This document shows, piece by piece, positions 11,998 to 21,960 of a stretch of DNA of 64,000 nucleotides. The position numbers were made by a program, and so were the translations under genes. This stretch comes from Pseudomonas sp. 8O (lineage in GTDB: Bacteria > Pseudomonadota > Gammaproteobacteria > Pseudomonadales > Pseudomonadaceae), in NCBI RefSeq assembly GCF_902506495.1, contig NZ_LR733264.1, positions 1,539,312-1,603,311 of the forward strand, given 5' to 3'. The notes beneath the pieces are model-generated. The model searched no databases. It was not told the DNA's origin and saw only the letters and a list, made by a program, of their open reading frames with translations. Position 1 is the first letter of the stretch; each line of letters starts with the position of its first letter.

Positions 11998-12024
11998 CTG
12001 CTGCGGACCACGCATCCGCAGCAG
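11998..12024. terminator. Perfect 10-bp hairpin after aceA
   Basis: CTGCTGCGGA pairs perfectly with TCCGCAGCAG across a 7-nt loop, 11 nt after the aceA stop. It lacks a T-tract and may stabilise the 3' end ahead of the true terminator at 12042. Confidence 0.6.
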
Positions 12025-12041
12025 TCTGTTTGCCTAATCCG

Positions 12042-12065
12042 CCCCGGCTTTGCCGGGGTTTTTTT
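12042..12065 (+). terminator. Intrinsic terminator of aceA
   Basis: CCCCGGC-TT-TGCCGGGG stem followed by seven T. Strong rho-independent signal. Confidence 0.92.
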
Positions 12066-12218
12066 ATGTCTGGCCGCAGGCTGCGTCCTGCGCACCAATG
12101 CCAGCGCAAATGTCTGCCCCTCCTGGCCTGCACAGACTCGCCACGCCCAATGAAACGATGACAACCGGATGGATGACCATCGCCCCTCCGTGCAGTTTTG
12201 TGCAACAGCGCACAGGCG

Positions 12219-12236
12219 CTGTCACTATTCCGTCGT
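12219..12236 (+). promoter_or_regulatory. Candidate Pho box upstream of the PhoX-like gene
   Basis: Two 7-base half sites, CTGTCAC and CCGTCGT, are separated by TATT. They match the consensus CTGTCAT at six and five of seven positions with the correct 11-base period. It lies 53 bases before the start. PhoB control is inference. The rest of the 302-bp gap holds the two hairpins after aceA and no gene. Confidence 0.4.
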
Positions 12237-12288
12237 TTTCCTTGGTTAGCGTCATGGTTCCGTCGATCAGCCTCACCAGGAGCCCTCC

Positions 12289-14292
12289 ATGCGCAACGAA
12301 CAAGAGCAGGACGTGCTATTCGGCAATGGCGATGAACCGCTCAGCAACGCCTCCAGCAATCCCCATATCAACGACCTGATCGATGCAGGCCTTAGCCGCC
12401 GTCAGGTGGTCGCCGGTGGCGCGGCGCTCGGCGTCATGGGCTTTCTCGGCGTGGCCATGCCCGGCAGCGCCGAAGCCGCCGGCAACCCGGTCAAGGACCT
12501 GCTCGAACGTCTGAAGAAACGCAGAAAACGTCTGCCGTTCAGCCCTTTGGCGGTGACTCGCGCCGACACCATCAGCGTACCTGCCGGTTACAAGGCCACC
12601 CCCTTCATACCCTGGGGCACGCCTATTCGTGGCAGCTTCCCGGCCTTTCTCGACAACGCCGGAAACAGTGCCGCCGACCAGGCCGACCAGATCGGCATGC
12701 ACCATGACGGCATGCACTTTTTCCCCATCGACGGCCAGCGCGGCGGCGGTCGCAAGAGCGACCACGGCCTGCTGGTACTCAACCACGAGTACATCGACGC
12801 TCCACTGCTGCACCCCAACGGCCCTACATTGGTCGGTGGCAAGCGCAGCAATGCCGATGAAGTGCTCAAGGAAATCAACGCCCATGGCGTTTCAGTGGTG
12901 GAAGTGCGCCGTGTGCGCGGCCAATGGGAAGTGCTGCCCAGTGCACGCAACCGCCGCATCACGGGTGCGACACCGATGCAGATCAGCGGCCCGGCGCGCG
13001 GTCACGCCCTCCTCCGGACTCGCTACAGCCCCGACGGCACTGCCACTCGCGGCACGCTGAACAACTGCGCCAATGGCTTCACACCCTGGGGCACCTACCT
13101 GACCTGCGAGGAAAACTGGGCCGGCTATTTCGCCAGCGGCGATTCCGAGCGCCCGCGTGAAATGACCCGCTACGGTGTCGGCAGCGCCAGCCGCTACGGC
13201 TGGGATCACCTGGCCGGCGACGAATTCCAGCGTTTCAACGCCACCCGCCTGGCCGCCGAAGCCGCAGGCGACTATCGCAACGAGCCGAACCACTTCGGCT
13301 GGATCGTCGAGATCGATCCCTTCGCGCCGGAATCCGCGCCGATCAAGCGCACCGCTCTGGGCCGTTTCGCTCACGAAGGCCTGGTGTTCGCCCCGGTCAA
13401 ACCGGGCCGTCCGGTGGTCTGCTATTCCGGCGACGACTCGCAGAACGAGTACATCTACAAATTCGTCAGCCGCGGCAGATACGTACCGGGTCGCAGCAAC
13501 GGCAGCCTGCTCGATGAAGGCACGCTCTACGTGGCCCGCTTCAAGGCCAACGGCAAGGGTGAGTGGCTGGCGCTGGACATCAAGGACAAGGCCTTCCAGG
13601 CCGCCTGCAGGGCTGCTGGGGTGAGCTTCGCCGACCAGGGCGAGGTGCTGATCAACACCCGCCTGGCTGCCGACATCGTCGGCGCCACCAAGATGGATCG
13701 CCCGGAATGGGGGGCAGTGAACCCGAACAACGGCGACGTCTACTTCACCCTCACCAACAACAGCTCGCGCACAATCGTCGATGCAGCCAACCCGCGCCCA
13801 GCCAACGCCTACGGCCACATCATCCGCTGGCGCGAGCAGAGCCGCGACTATGGCGGCCGTGAGTTCGTCTGGAGCCTGTTCCTGCTGGCGGGGCCGGAGA
13901 ACGACAGCCTCGACCCCAACGGCAGACCGCTGACCGCCGACAACCGCATGGCCAGCCCGGACGGTTTGTGGTTCGACGACGATGGCCGCCTGTGGATCCA
14001 GACCGACATGAGCGGCAGCCAGCTCGCCAGCGGCCCGTTCGGCAACAACCAGATGCTGGTTGCCGAGCCCAGCACCGGCGAAGTCAAGCGCTTCCTGGTC
14101 GGCCCCGTGGGCTGCGAAGTCACTGGCATCACCGCCACGCCGGACTTCCGCACGCTGTTCGTCAATATCCAGCACCCGGGCGAAGGCTCGACCCCGACGG
14201 ATTTTCGCAGCACCTGGCCGGACGGCCCCGGCCGCCGCCCGCGCTCGTCCACCGTGATCGTCACGCGCGAAGACGGCAAACCGCTGCTCTGA
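12289..14292 (+). CDS. PhoX-like phosphatase (DUF839), Tat-exported
   Basis: A 667-residue protein of the PhoX/DUF839 family of calcium- and iron-dependent alkaline phosphatases and relatives. A Tat signal is visible at about residues 34-63: SRRQVV, then a hydrophobic stretch and PGSAEAA, so folded export to the periplasm is expected. Family blocks include LLVLNHEYIDAP, the TCEENWAGYF block and LGRFAHEGLVFAP with GDDSQNEYIYKFVS. A clean AGGAG site lies 6 bases before the ATG. A possible Pho box upstream supports a role in phosphate starvation, though some members of the family are not phosphatases; the substrate is inferred. A 15-bp perfect hairpin follows the stop. Confidence 0.88.
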   Translation: MRNEQEQDVLFGNGDEPLSNASSNPHINDLIDAGLSRRQVVAGGAALGVMGFLGVAMPGSAEAAGNPVKDLLERLKKRRKRLPFSPLAVTRADTISVPAGYKATPFIPWGTPIRGSFPAFLDNAGNSAADQADQIGMHHDGMHFFPIDGQRGGGRKSDHGLLVLNHEYIDAPLLHPNGPTLVGGKRSNADEVLKEINAHGVSVVEVRRVRGQWEVLPSARNRRITGATPMQISGPARGHALLRTRYSPDGTATRGTLNNCANGFTPWGTYLTCEENWAGYFASGDSERPREMTRYGVGSASRYGWDHLAGDEFQRFNATRLAAEAAGDYRNEPNHFGWIVEIDPFAPESAPIKRTALGRFAHEGLVFAPVKPGRPVVCYSGDDSQNEYIYKFVSRGRYVPGRSNGSLLDEGTLYVARFKANGKGEWLALDIKDKAFQAACRAAGVSFADQGEVLINTRLAADIVGATKMDRPEWGAVNPNNGDVYFTLTNNSSRTIVDAANPRPANAYGHIIRWREQSRDYGGREFVWSLFLLAGPENDSLDPNGRPLTADNRMASPDGLWFDDDGRLWIQTDMSGSQLASGPFGNNQMLVAEPSTGEVKRFLVGPVGCEVTGITATPDFRTLFVNIQHPGEGSTPTDFRSTWPDGPGRRPRSSTVIVTREDGKPLL

Positions 14293-14299
14293 TCCACAC

Positions 14300-14336
14300 G
14301 CCTGCACCTTCTCGCTCCTGACGAGAAGGTGCAGGC
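14300..14336. terminator. Perfect 15-bp hairpin after the PhoX-like gene
   Basis: GCCTGCACCTTCTCG pairs perfectly with its complement after a 7-nt loop. There is no T-tract downstream, so it may act as a transcript-end stabiliser or a rho-assisted terminator. Confidence 0.6.
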
Positions 14337-14417
14337 CCCCAAATTCGATGCTTGGACAGGCAAGGCGCGGCAGCAGCTTCTACGCTGGAAGGCAATCGAC
14401 TCGCGCAAGGATTGCCC

Positions 14418-15074
14418 ATGCCCCGCTCCACTCTGTTGTTCGGCAGTTGCATTGTGATTGGCAGCGCGACACTCGCCTGGTACTGGCAAAACCCCAGCGC
14501 CGAAGAACCTGCACTCTCGCCGCCAAAGCAAACGTCGGTGCAGCCCCCCGCACAAGGCAGCGCCCCGCCAACGCCACCCGACCTGAGCCCCGAGCAGATG
14601 CACCTGCTGAGCAGGCCGGAAGTCCAGCAACTGGAACGGCGCCTGGATTTTCATCAGCGCTACAGAGGCTTCATCGAGCATGCCACGGAACTCGACAGCA
14701 GCAGTCGCGAAGCTCAAGCGCAGACGCTGAGCGAGGGCATTGATGCACTGGAGCGCCAAGGTGAAGTGGCGCTGAGCGAGGCCCTGTTGTTGCAGATCGC
14801 CCTGATCAAGGCAGTCAGCGAAGACGAAGATGAGCAGAAGAGACGCGCTGAAGCGCTGATCAAGCGTTACCAGGCCATCAGCGCTGAGCGTGAGGCCAAA
14901 CTGGCGCAACGATCAGATCCGAACTTCGAACGCTACAAGGCCGAGGAAAAAAATATCGTCGAAGAAGTGCTCGGCCTGCAGAACATTCCCGAAGGACTCA
15001 CTCGCGACCAATACCTCAGGCAACGCCTGCAAGAGGCTCGCGAGCGCAATTACCAACAAGCCCCGGATAGCTGA
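14418..15074 (+). CDS. Membrane-anchored, helical, charge-rich protein of unknown function
   Basis: I do not recognise this 218-residue protein firmly. Residues 4-22 form one hydrophobic segment (LLFGSCIVIGSATLAWYW), followed by a proline-rich linker to about residue 55. The rest is a long, strongly charged helical region. This topology, N-terminal anchor plus a periplasmic helical arm, is shared with lipase chaperones and phospholipase accessory proteins, but no diagnostic motif is seen. The ATG at 14418 is chosen because it starts the anchor directly; an upstream in-frame reading adds an unlikely extension. It faces the convergent pectinacetylesterase-like gene across a shared hairpin. Confidence 0.65.
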   Translation: MPRSTLLFGSCIVIGSATLAWYWQNPSAEEPALSPPKQTSVQPPAQGSAPPTPPDLSPEQMHLLSRPEVQQLERRLDFHQRYRGFIEHATELDSSSREAQAQTLSEGIDALERQGEVALSEALLLQIALIKAVSEDEDEQKRRAEALIKRYQAISAEREAKLAQRSDPNFERYKAEEKNIVEEVLGLQNIPEGLTRDQYLRQRLQEARERNYQQAPDS

Positions 15075-15105
15075 ACGCGGCGACAACCCAAGCTGTCGCC
15101 GCGTT
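15074..15105. terminator. Shared hairpin between convergent genes
   Basis: AACGCGGCGACA pairs with TGTCGCCGCGTT across an 8-nt loop. The T-tract on the plus side is weak (GCTTT). The hairpin begins at the last base of the upstream stop codon and lies 14 bases before the end of the minus-strand gene. Confidence 0.65.
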
Positions 15106-15119
15106 GCTTTCGCGCCTGT

Positions 15120-16517
15120 TCAGAGCAACTGGTCCAACAGGTAATAGAGCAGATTGAATGGTTTGTTGCGGTCGGCCGCATCGCTGCTTTCCGACGCATC
15201 CAGCACCTGCCCACCTCCATCGAGAACACTGCTGACGAAGTTGTCCAGCTGCAGATTCTGCTCCTGGATATCGGAGTTGGCGAACTCGATGATGCTGGTG
15301 CAGTGGCTTTCGTTGACGTTACGGAACTGCGGGAAATAACCGCCAACATTGCCCAGGCTGGCCAGTTGACTGCGCAGACGGTTGGTGTCCGTCGCCCAGC
15401 GCTGCTTGATCAGTGCTTCCTTGGCAGCCTGATTTGGCGCATTGGCGATCTCCGGGTAGAAGCGCTCGTAGGAATAGGAGGAATAGTTCAGGTCCTGCCA
15501 GAAATGCGCATGCCCCATGCGATCACCCTGCAGATTGCTCGAAAGCGCCGGATACAGGCTACCCAGATCGTTGCTGTTGAAGCCTGGCAGACGCGCCTGC
15601 AGGTACTGCAATGGCCCCTGAGCGGCATCAAGGCCCCAGGCCTGACGGATCAGCGTCTGCAGCGGATAGGAAGGATAAGCCTGGTTGTCACCAGCCAGCG
15701 CGGTATAGACAGGCCCTGAATCGTTGATCAGGTAACCCCGGTTCGGCGCAATGTCCTGGCGCATATTGGCGTAGTTGGTCAGGCTGCCCGCGCCGCCGGC
15801 ACTGCATCCCGTGGTGAGCATCTGGGTCGGTCGCGGCAGATTGTCCTTCAGCCACCCCACCACCGCGCGCATGTTGCGTAAGCCGTTGTGGTGCCACACC
15901 AGTGGGGGATTTTCCCCCTGCGGGTCGTCATATACTGCCACCTTGTCGCCGGAGTAGATGTCACCCGTGCAATACGGCACATAGACCATGTTCCAGTTCT
16001 GCGTCTTGACGCGCGTCCAGGGATGCAGACGCACGACGAAGGGGCTCACCAGGCTGGCGCCGGGGTTGAGCAGCGACATGTAGTCATTGGCAATCCCATC
16101 AGGATTACGCGCCCCGCGTATGCCGCTTTGCCCGCTGCAACTGGCGTAATCCCAGCAGGCACCGCCACCTTCCAGATAAACGATGGTGTTGCGCGTGTTC
16201 GGCACGCGATTGATGAAGAATTTGTAAGGCGAGCCATTGCCGCACACCGCACCGGTCTGTGGCGCCATCTGAATCGTTTGCCAGCCGTAGTAATTGCCAG
16301 GGTTGAAGCCACTGTTGAAACCACTCGGATTGGCCAACAGCGGGTAGGGCCCCACACGCTGCGCAGGCGTCACCGGATTATCGGCCCTGGGCGGCGAAAC
16401 CAGATTGCTCAAGCTCTGCCAGAAATTGTAATCCCCCAATTCCGCGCTGGCAGGCGCGCTCAGGGCTAGCAACAGAACGGTGGGGACAATACGCGGCAAG
16501 GACTGGACAACAGGCAT
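15120..16517 (-). CDS. Secreted pectinacetylesterase/Notum-family hydrolase
   Basis: A 465-residue exported alpha/beta hydrolase of the pectinacetylesterase family. A signal peptide ends at PASA (about residues 1-25). The oxyanion region is GGGACWDYASC and the nucleophile is Ser239 in TGCSAGGAGS; a late NESHCTSI segment probably supplies the catalytic His. In bacteria these enzymes deacetylate polysaccharides or other esters; the substrate here is not known. The ATG at 16517 is preferred because a GAGGGG site precedes it and the signal peptide begins there; an ATG 15 bases upstream is an alternative. It has its own promoter region and is convergent with the preceding small gene. Confidence 0.85.
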   Translation of the reverse strand: MPVVQSLPRIVPTVLLLALSAPASAELGDYNFWQSLSNLVSPPRADNPVTPAQRVGPYPLLANPSGFNSGFNPGNYYGWQTIQMAPQTGAVCGNGSPYKFFINRVPNTRNTIVYLEGGGACWDYASCSGQSGIRGARNPDGIANDYMSLLNPGASLVSPFVVRLHPWTRVKTQNWNMVYVPYCTGDIYSGDKVAVYDDPQGENPPLVWHHNGLRNMRAVVGWLKDNLPRPTQMLTTGCSAGGAGSLTNYANMRQDIAPNRGYLINDSGPVYTALAGDNQAYPSYPLQTLIRQAWGLDAAQGPLQYLQARLPGFNSNDLGSLYPALSSNLQGDRMGHAHFWQDLNYSSYSYERFYPEIANAPNQAAKEALIKQRWATDTNRLRSQLASLGNVGGYFPQFRNVNESHCTSIIEFANSDIQEQNLQLDNFVSSVLDGGGQVLDASESSDAADRNKPFNLLYYLLDQLL

Positions 16518-17098
16518 GGCAAAACCCCTCATGTTGTTATTCGTACGAAGGGTCGGCATACCCAGGCAGGGGCAACTTCGCAGACCCAGCGGATGGTGGG
16601 CACTGCTCGATCGATGACATATCGCGCTTTGGCGATTCATGCACGCTAGTACAAAATCAGCTTGACAGCCTCGCTGAATGAATAAAATTTGGTGATAGAG
16701 CAAACCTTTCGATATGCGCTATTGGAATTTAACGCGATGCCCTGCTGCTTTGGCCTTAACACCAAAGTGGCAATGAATTGCTTATCTCGCCGAAGCTCAT
16801 CAGAACTCGAAATGAGGCAGATTAGTCAGGTGAATGGCTGTTGGAAATTGCCAGAAGAGAGCTGTCAGCTATAGTCCTGAAACGTCGGGCCATGCAGTTC
16901 GACGCAGAATTGCATCGATGCGACAAGTCAATCAGAAGCTCGACAGAAATGATCAAACTGCGCGAATAATTTTTCTCTGAAAAATTTACTTACAGTTGGT
17001 CTGCACATAGTATTGTATACACACTTCGCGCCAGCGCCCTCGACGGTGCCTGGCAGCTACTAGATTAAAAGCCGTTCCTTAATTCAAGGAGTACCGGC
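16518..17098. other. Gene-free region between the pectinacetylesterase-like gene and nuoA
   Basis: About 580 bases, more AT-rich than the surroundings, carry the divergent promoters for the minus-strand hydrolase and the nuo operon. No credible gene is seen; a 61-codon open frame at 16689-16874 lacks a ribosome binding site and family features. A TTGACA at 16662-16667 with TAAAAT at 16683-16688 has a short 15-base spacer and is only a weak promoter candidate. An AAGGAG site at 17086-17091 serves nuoA. Confidence 0.6.
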
Positions 17099-17512
17099 AT
17101 GCCTGATGCGGTAACGACCATGTCCCATAACTGGGCTTTCGCTGTGTTCTTGCTGGGTGTCTGTGGGCTCATCGCCTTCATGCTCGGCGTTTCCAGTCTG
17201 CTCGGCAGCAAAGCCTGGGGACGTAGCAAGAACGAGCCTTTCGAGTCGGGCATGCTTCCTACCGGCAGCGCGCGTCTGCGCCTGTCAGCCAAGTTCTATC
17301 TGGTCGCGATGCTCTTCGTGATCTTCGACGTTGAAGCCCTCTATCTCTTCGCTTGGGCAGTCTCGGTACGCGAAAGCGGCTGGGCGGGCCTGATCGAAGC
17401 TACAGTTTTCATAGCAATTCTGTTGGCAGGTCTTGTCTATCTTTGGCGTATCGGGGCGCTCGATTGGGCTCCTCAGGGACGTCGTGAACGGCAGGCGAAG
17501 CTGAAACAATGA
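17099..17512 (+). CDS. nuoA: NADH-quinone oxidoreductase subunit A
   Basis: A small membrane subunit (137 residues, three membrane helices) at the junction between the membrane arm and the peripheral arm of complex I. The conserved loop [20 protein letters not shown] (about residues 42-61) and the acidic [10 protein letters not shown] helix identify it. AAGGAG lies eight bases upstream. It begins a 13-gene operon that runs to 32008 without any gene on the opposite strand. Confidence 0.97.
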   Translation: MPDAVTTMSHNWAFAVFLLGVCGLIAFMLGVSSLLGSKAWGRSKNEPFESGMLPTGSARLRLSAKFYLVAMLFVIFDVEALYLFAWAVSVRESGWAGLIEATVFIAILLAGLVYLWRIGALDWAPQGRRERQAKLKQ

Positions 17513-17522
17513 GGCTTTGGCG

Positions 17523-18200
17523 ATGCAATACAAACTTACTCGGGTCGACCCGGATGCGCCCAACGAGGCGTATCCGATCGGCCAGCGGGAGGTCGTCTCC
17601 GACCCGCTGCTAGAGGATCAGGTTCACAAGAACATCTACATGGGCAAGCTCTCGGACGTGCTCAACGGCGCGGTCAACTGGGGGCGCAAGAATTCCTTGT
17701 GGCCTTACAATTTCGGCCTGTCCTGCTGCTATGTGGAAATGACCACCGCCTTCACCGCCCCGCACGACGTGGCGCGCTTCGGTGCGGAAGTCATTCGCGC
17801 ATCACCCCGCCAGGCCGACTTCATGGTCATCGCCGGCACCTGCTTCATCAAGATGGCGCCGGTCATCCAGCGTCTCTATGAGCAGATGCTGGAGCCCAAG
17901 TGGGTCATCTCCATGGGTTCATGCGCCAATTCAGGCGGCATGTACGACATCTACTCGGTCGTTCAGGGCGTGGACAAGTTCCTCCCCGTGGACGTCTATA
18001 TTCCCGGCTGCCCGCCCCGTCCGGAGGCGTTCCTGCAAGGCTTGATGCTGCTGCAGGAATCCATCGGCCAGGAGCGCCGCCCGCTATCCTGGGTCGTTGG
18101 CGATCAAGGCATCTACCGTGCCGAAATGCCTTCGCAGAAGGAACAGCGGCGCGAGCAGCGAATCGCCGTTACCAACCTGCGTAGCCCCGACGAAGTCTGA
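17523..18200 (+). CDS. nuoB: NADH-quinone oxidoreductase subunit B
   Basis: This 225-residue peripheral subunit holds the terminal iron-sulfur cluster N2, which passes electrons to quinone. The ligands are Cys68 and Cys69 in SCCYVEM, Cys134 in GSCANSGG and Cys163 in PGCPPRPE, as in the E. coli protein. The ATG at 17523 gives the expected [10 protein letters not shown] start; an upstream in-frame TTG is not needed. It follows nuoA by ten bases. Confidence 0.97.
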   Translation: MQYKLTRVDPDAPNEAYPIGQREVVSDPLLEDQVHKNIYMGKLSDVLNGAVNWGRKNSLWPYNFGLSCCYVEMTTAFTAPHDVARFGAEVIRASPRQADFMVIAGTCFIKMAPVIQRLYEQMLEPKWVISMGSCANSGGMYDIYSVVQGVDKFLPVDVYIPGCPPRPEAFLQGLMLLQESIGQERRPLSWVVGDQGIYRAEMPSQKEQRREQRIAVTNLRSPDEV

Positions 18201-18263
18201 GCCGATGCTTGCCTGCGCAAGCGTCACGCCCACTTTCTACGTTGATCGACAGCGACCGAGACC

Positions 18264-20045
18264 ATGACTCAAGACACCGTTGTGTCCATACCGCCTTACA
18301 AGGCTGACGACCAGGACGTCATCGCCGAACTGCGCGCCCGTTTTGGCGACGACAGTTTCACCCTGCAATCGACCCGCACCGGCATGCCGGTACTCTGGGT
18401 TGCCCGTGAGCGACTGATCGAAGTCCTCACCTGCCTGCGCAACCTGCCGCGCCCCTATGTGATGCTCTTTGATCTGCACGGGGTCGACGAGCGCCTGCGC
18501 ACCCAGCGTCGCGGCCTGCCGGACGCCGACTTCACGGTGTTCTATCACTTGATGTCGCTGGAGCGTAACAGCGACGTGATGATCAAGGTCGGCCTGAGCG
18601 AGCGCGACCTCAACCTGCCCACCGCCACCAGTATCTGGCCCAACGCCAACTGGTACGAGCGCGAAGTCTGGGACCTGTACGGCATCACCTTCACCGGTCA
18701 CCCGCACCTGAGCCGCATCATGATGCCGCCGACCTGGGAAGGTCATCCGCTGCGCAAGGACTACCCGGCGCGCGCCACCGAATTCGACCCGTTCAGCCTG
18801 ACCCTGGCCAAGCAGCAACTGGAAGAAGAAGCCGCGCGCTTCCGCCCCGAAGACTGGGGCATGAAGCGTGGCGGCGAGCACGAGGACTACATGTTCCTCA
18901 ACCTCGGCCCCAACCACCCCTCCGCGCACGGTGCCTTCCGCATCATCCTGCAGCTCGACGGCGAAGAGATCGTCGATTGCGTACCGGAGATCGGCTACCA
19001 CCACCGTGGTGCCGAGAAGATGGCCGAACGCCAGAGCTGGCACAGCTTCATCCCCTACACCGACCGTATCGACTACCTCGGTGGGGTGATGAACAACCTG
19101 CCCTACGTGCTGGCCGTGGAGAAGCTCGCTGGCATCAAGGTGCCGCAGAAGGTCGACGTGATTCGCATCATGCTCGCCGAGTTCTTCCGCATCACCAGCC
19201 ACCTGCTGTTCCTCGGCACCTACATCCAGGACGTCGGCGCCATGACGCCGGTGTTCTTCACCTTCACCGACCGCCAGCGTGCCTACAAGGTGATCGAAGC
19301 AATCACCGGCTTCCGCCTGCACCCGGCCTGGTATCGCATCGGCGGCGTCGCCCACGACCTGCCGCGCGGCTGGGACAGGCTGGTCAAGGAATTCGTCGAC
19401 TGGCTGCCCAAGCGCCTCGACGAATACGAGAAAGCGGCACTGAAGAACAGCATCCTCAAGGCCCGCACCATTGGCGTTGCGCAGTACAACACCAAGGAAG
19501 CGCTGGAATGGGGCACCACCGGTGCCGGCCTGCGCGCCACCGGTTGCGACTTCGACCTGCGCAAGGCGCGCCCCTACTCCGGCTACGAGCACTTCGATTT
19601 CGAGGTGCCGCTGGCCGTCAATGGCGATGCCTATGACCGCTGCATGGTGCGCGTGGAGGAGATGCGCCAGAGCATCCGCATCATCGACCAGTGCCTGAGG
19701 AACATGCCGGAAGGCCCGTACAAGGCCGATCACCCGCTGACCACGCCGCCGCCGAAAGAGCGCACGCTGCAGCACATCGAAACCCTGATCACCCACTTCC
19801 TGCAGGTTTCCTGGGGTCCGGTCATGCCGGCCAACGAAGCCTTCCAGATGATCGAGGCGACCAAGGGCATCAACAGCTACTACCTGACGAGCGACGGCAG
19901 CACCATGAGCTACCGCACCCGGATTCGCACCCCCAGCTTCCCCCATCTGCAGCAAATCCCCTCGGTGATTCGCGGCAGTATGGTGGCGGACCTGATCGCG
20001 TACCTGGGCAGTATCGACTTCGTCATGGCCGACGTGGACCGCTGA
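18264..20045 (+). CDS. nuoCD: NADH-quinone oxidoreductase subunit CD (fused)
   Basis: NuoC and NuoD are fused in one 593-residue chain, as in E. coli. About residues 1-190 are the 30-kDa NuoC part ([18 protein letters not shown] signature). About 210-593 are the 49-kDa NuoD part, which lines the quinone site with NuoB ([27 protein letters not shown] and the C-terminal [12 protein letters not shown]). The protein lies in the peripheral arm. A 63-base gap separates it from nuoB; nuoE begins one base after its stop. Confidence 0.97.
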   Translation: MTQDTVVSIPPYKADDQDVIAELRARFGDDSFTLQSTRTGMPVLWVARERLIEVLTCLRNLPRPYVMLFDLHGVDERLRTQRRGLPDADFTVFYHLMSLERNSDVMIKVGLSERDLNLPTATSIWPNANWYEREVWDLYGITFTGHPHLSRIMMPPTWEGHPLRKDYPARATEFDPFSLTLAKQQLEEEAARFRPEDWGMKRGGEHEDYMFLNLGPNHPSAHGAFRIILQLDGEEIVDCVPEIGYHHRGAEKMAERQSWHSFIPYTDRIDYLGGVMNNLPYVLAVEKLAGIKVPQKVDVIRIMLAEFFRITSHLLFLGTYIQDVGAMTPVFFTFTDRQRAYKVIEAITGFRLHPAWYRIGGVAHDLPRGWDRLVKEFVDWLPKRLDEYEKAALKNSILKARTIGVAQYNTKEALEWGTTGAGLRATGCDFDLRKARPYSGYEHFDFEVPLAVNGDAYDRCMVRVEEMRQSIRIIDQCLRNMPEGPYKADHPLTTPPPKERTLQHIETLITHFLQVSWGPVMPANEAFQMIEATKGINSYYLTSDGSTMSYRTRIRTPSFPHLQQIPSVIRGSMVADLIAYLGSIDFVMADVDR

Positions 20046-20046
20046 C

Positions 20047-20559
20047 ATGATCCAGACAACCAATAGCAGCACGCTGATTCAGACTGATCGTTTCACCCTC
20101 AGCGAAACCGAGCGCTCGGCCATCGAGCACGAGATGCATCACTACGAAGACCCGCGCGCCGCCAGCATCGAAGCGCTGAAGATCGTGCAGAAGGCACGCG
20201 GCTGGGTGCCGGACGGCGCCGCTGACGCCATTGGCGAGATCCTCGGCATTCCGGCCAGCGACGTCGAGGGCGTGGCCACCTTCTATAGCCAGATATTCCG
20301 CCAGCCAGTTGGCCGCCACATCATCCGCGTGTGCGACAGCATGACCTGCTACATCGGCGGCCATGAATCCGTGGTCGCCGAGATGCACAAGCAACTCGGC
20401 ATCGGCCTGGGCCAGACCAGCGCCGACGAGCGCTTCACCCTGCTACCGGTGTGCTGCCTGGGCAACTGCGACAAGGCCCCGGCGGTGATGATCGACGACG
20501 ACACCTTCGGCGATATCCAGCCCGCCGACGTCGCCACATTGCTGGAGGCCTATAAATGA
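20047..20559 (+). CDS. nuoE: NADH-quinone oxidoreductase subunit E
   Basis: The 24-kDa-type subunit (170 residues) holds the [2Fe-2S] cluster N1a in the NADH dehydrogenase module. The four ligands are seen in CDSMTC (two Cys) and CCLGNC (two Cys) with the thioredoxin-like fold around them. Its stop overlaps the nuoF start by four bases. Confidence 0.97.
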   Translation: MIQTTNSSTLIQTDRFTLSETERSAIEHEMHHYEDPRAASIEALKIVQKARGWVPDGAADAIGEILGIPASDVEGVATFYSQIFRQPVGRHIIRVCDSMTCYIGGHESVVAEMHKQLGIGLGQTSADERFTLLPVCCLGNCDKAPAVMIDDDTFGDIQPADVATLLEAYK

Positions 20560-21902
20560 AAGCGCTCACCTCCATTGGCCCAGCCAACCGCGTTACCCGC
20601 AGCGAAGAAACTCATCCGCTGACCTGGCGCCTGCGTGACGACGCCCAGCCGGTATGGCTGGCCGAATACCAGGCCAAGAACGGCTACGCTGCCGCGCGCA
20701 AGGCGCTGACCGAGATGGCCCAGGCCGATATCGTGCAGACCGTCAAGGAATCCGGCCTCAAGGGCCGTGGAGGCGCAGGCTTCCCCACGGGCGTGAAGTG
20801 GGGCCTGATGCCGGCCGACGAATCCATGAACATCCGCTACCTGCTGTGCAATGCGGATGAAATGGAGCCCAATACCTGGAAAGACCGCATGCTGATGGAA
20901 CAGCTGCCGCACCTGCTGGTGGAAGGCATGCTGATCTCGGCGCGCGCGCTCAAGGCCTATCGCGGCTACATCTTCCTGCGTGGCGAGTACGTCGACGCCG
21001 CCGCCAACCTCAACCGCGCCATCGACGAAGCCAAGTCCGCCGGCCTGCTCGGCAAGAACATCTTCGGCTCAGGCTTCGATTTCGAGCTGTTCGTGCACAC
21101 CGGCGCTGGCCGCTACATCTGCGGCGAAGAAACCGCCCTGATCAACTCGCTGGAAGGCCGCCGCGCCAACCCGCGCGCCAAGCCGCCCTTCCCCGCCGCC
21201 GTCGGCGTGTGGGGCAAGCCGACCTGCGTCAACAACGTCGAGACCCTGTGCAACGTGCCGGCCATCGTCGGCCAGGGTGTGGACTGGTACAAGGGCCTCG
21301 CCCGCCCCGGCAGCGAAGACCATGGCACCAAGCTGATGGGCTTCTCCGGCAAGGTGAAAAAACCCGGTCTGTGGGAACTGCCGTTCGGTGTCACCGCGCG
21401 TGAACTGTTCGAGGAGCATGCCGGCGGCATGCGCGACGGCTACCGGCTCAAATGCTGGCAGCCCGGCGGCGCCGGTACCGGCTTCCTGCTACCCGAGCAC
21501 CTCGACGCACAGATGTACGCCGGCGGCATCGCCAAGGTCGGCACGCGCATGGGCACCGGCCTGGCGCTGGCGGTCGATGACTCGATCAACATGGTGTCAC
21601 TGCTGCGCAACATGGAGGAGTTCTTCGCTCGCGAGTCCTGCGGCTGGTGCACGCCATGCCGCGACGGCCTGCCCTGGAGCGTGAAGATCCTCCGTGCGCT
21701 GGAGCGCGGGCAAGGCACCGCCGAAGACATCCGCACCCTGCTCGGCCTGGTCAATTTCCTCGGTCCGGGCAAGACCTTCTGTGCTCACGCGCCAGGCGCC
21801 GTAGAGCCATTGGGCAGTGCCATCAAATATTTCCGTGAAGAGTTCGAGGCCGGCGTGGCCAAGGTGGCGAACACGCCCCGCATGCCGGCAAGCACGAGCT
21901 GA
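20556..21902 (+). CDS. nuoF: NADH-quinone oxidoreductase subunit F
   Basis: The NADH- and FMN-binding subunit (448 residues), where hydride enters complex I. The glycine-rich NADH site [13 protein letters not shown] and the FMN segment [10 protein letters not shown] are present. The N3 [4Fe-4S] ligands are in [12 protein letters not shown] plus TFCAHAPG near the C-terminus. It overlaps nuoE by four bases, consistent with the two forming a tight pair. Confidence 0.97.
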   Translation: MKALTSIGPANRVTRSEETHPLTWRLRDDAQPVWLAEYQAKNGYAAARKALTEMAQADIVQTVKESGLKGRGGAGFPTGVKWGLMPADESMNIRYLLCNADEMEPNTWKDRMLMEQLPHLLVEGMLISARALKAYRGYIFLRGEYVDAAANLNRAIDEAKSAGLLGKNIFGSGFDFELFVHTGAGRYICGEETALINSLEGRRANPRAKPPFPAAVGVWGKPTCVNNVETLCNVPAIVGQGVDWYKGLARPGSEDHGTKLMGFSGKVKKPGLWELPFGVTARELFEEHAGGMRDGYRLKCWQPGGAGTGFLLPEHLDAQMYAGGIAKVGTRMGTGLALAVDDSINMVSLLRNMEEFFARESCGWCTPCRDGLPWSVKILRALERGQGTAEDIRTLLGLVNFLGPGKTFCAHAPGAVEPLGSAIKYFREEFEAGVAKVANTPRMPASTS

Positions 21903-21960
21903 ACAGACGAATTCCCTTAGCCAGCCGCTTTAGCAAGCGGGTAAACGAAGACTTGAAGAA

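Noticed and set aside
16689..16874. A 61-codon plus-strand frame before nuoA
   Set aside because: Lies in an AT-rich gap, has no ribosome binding site and no recognisable domain.
18237..20072. A 611-codon minus-strand open frame opposite nuoCD
   Set aside because: Same artefact; its composition is typical of a reverse-complement shadow.
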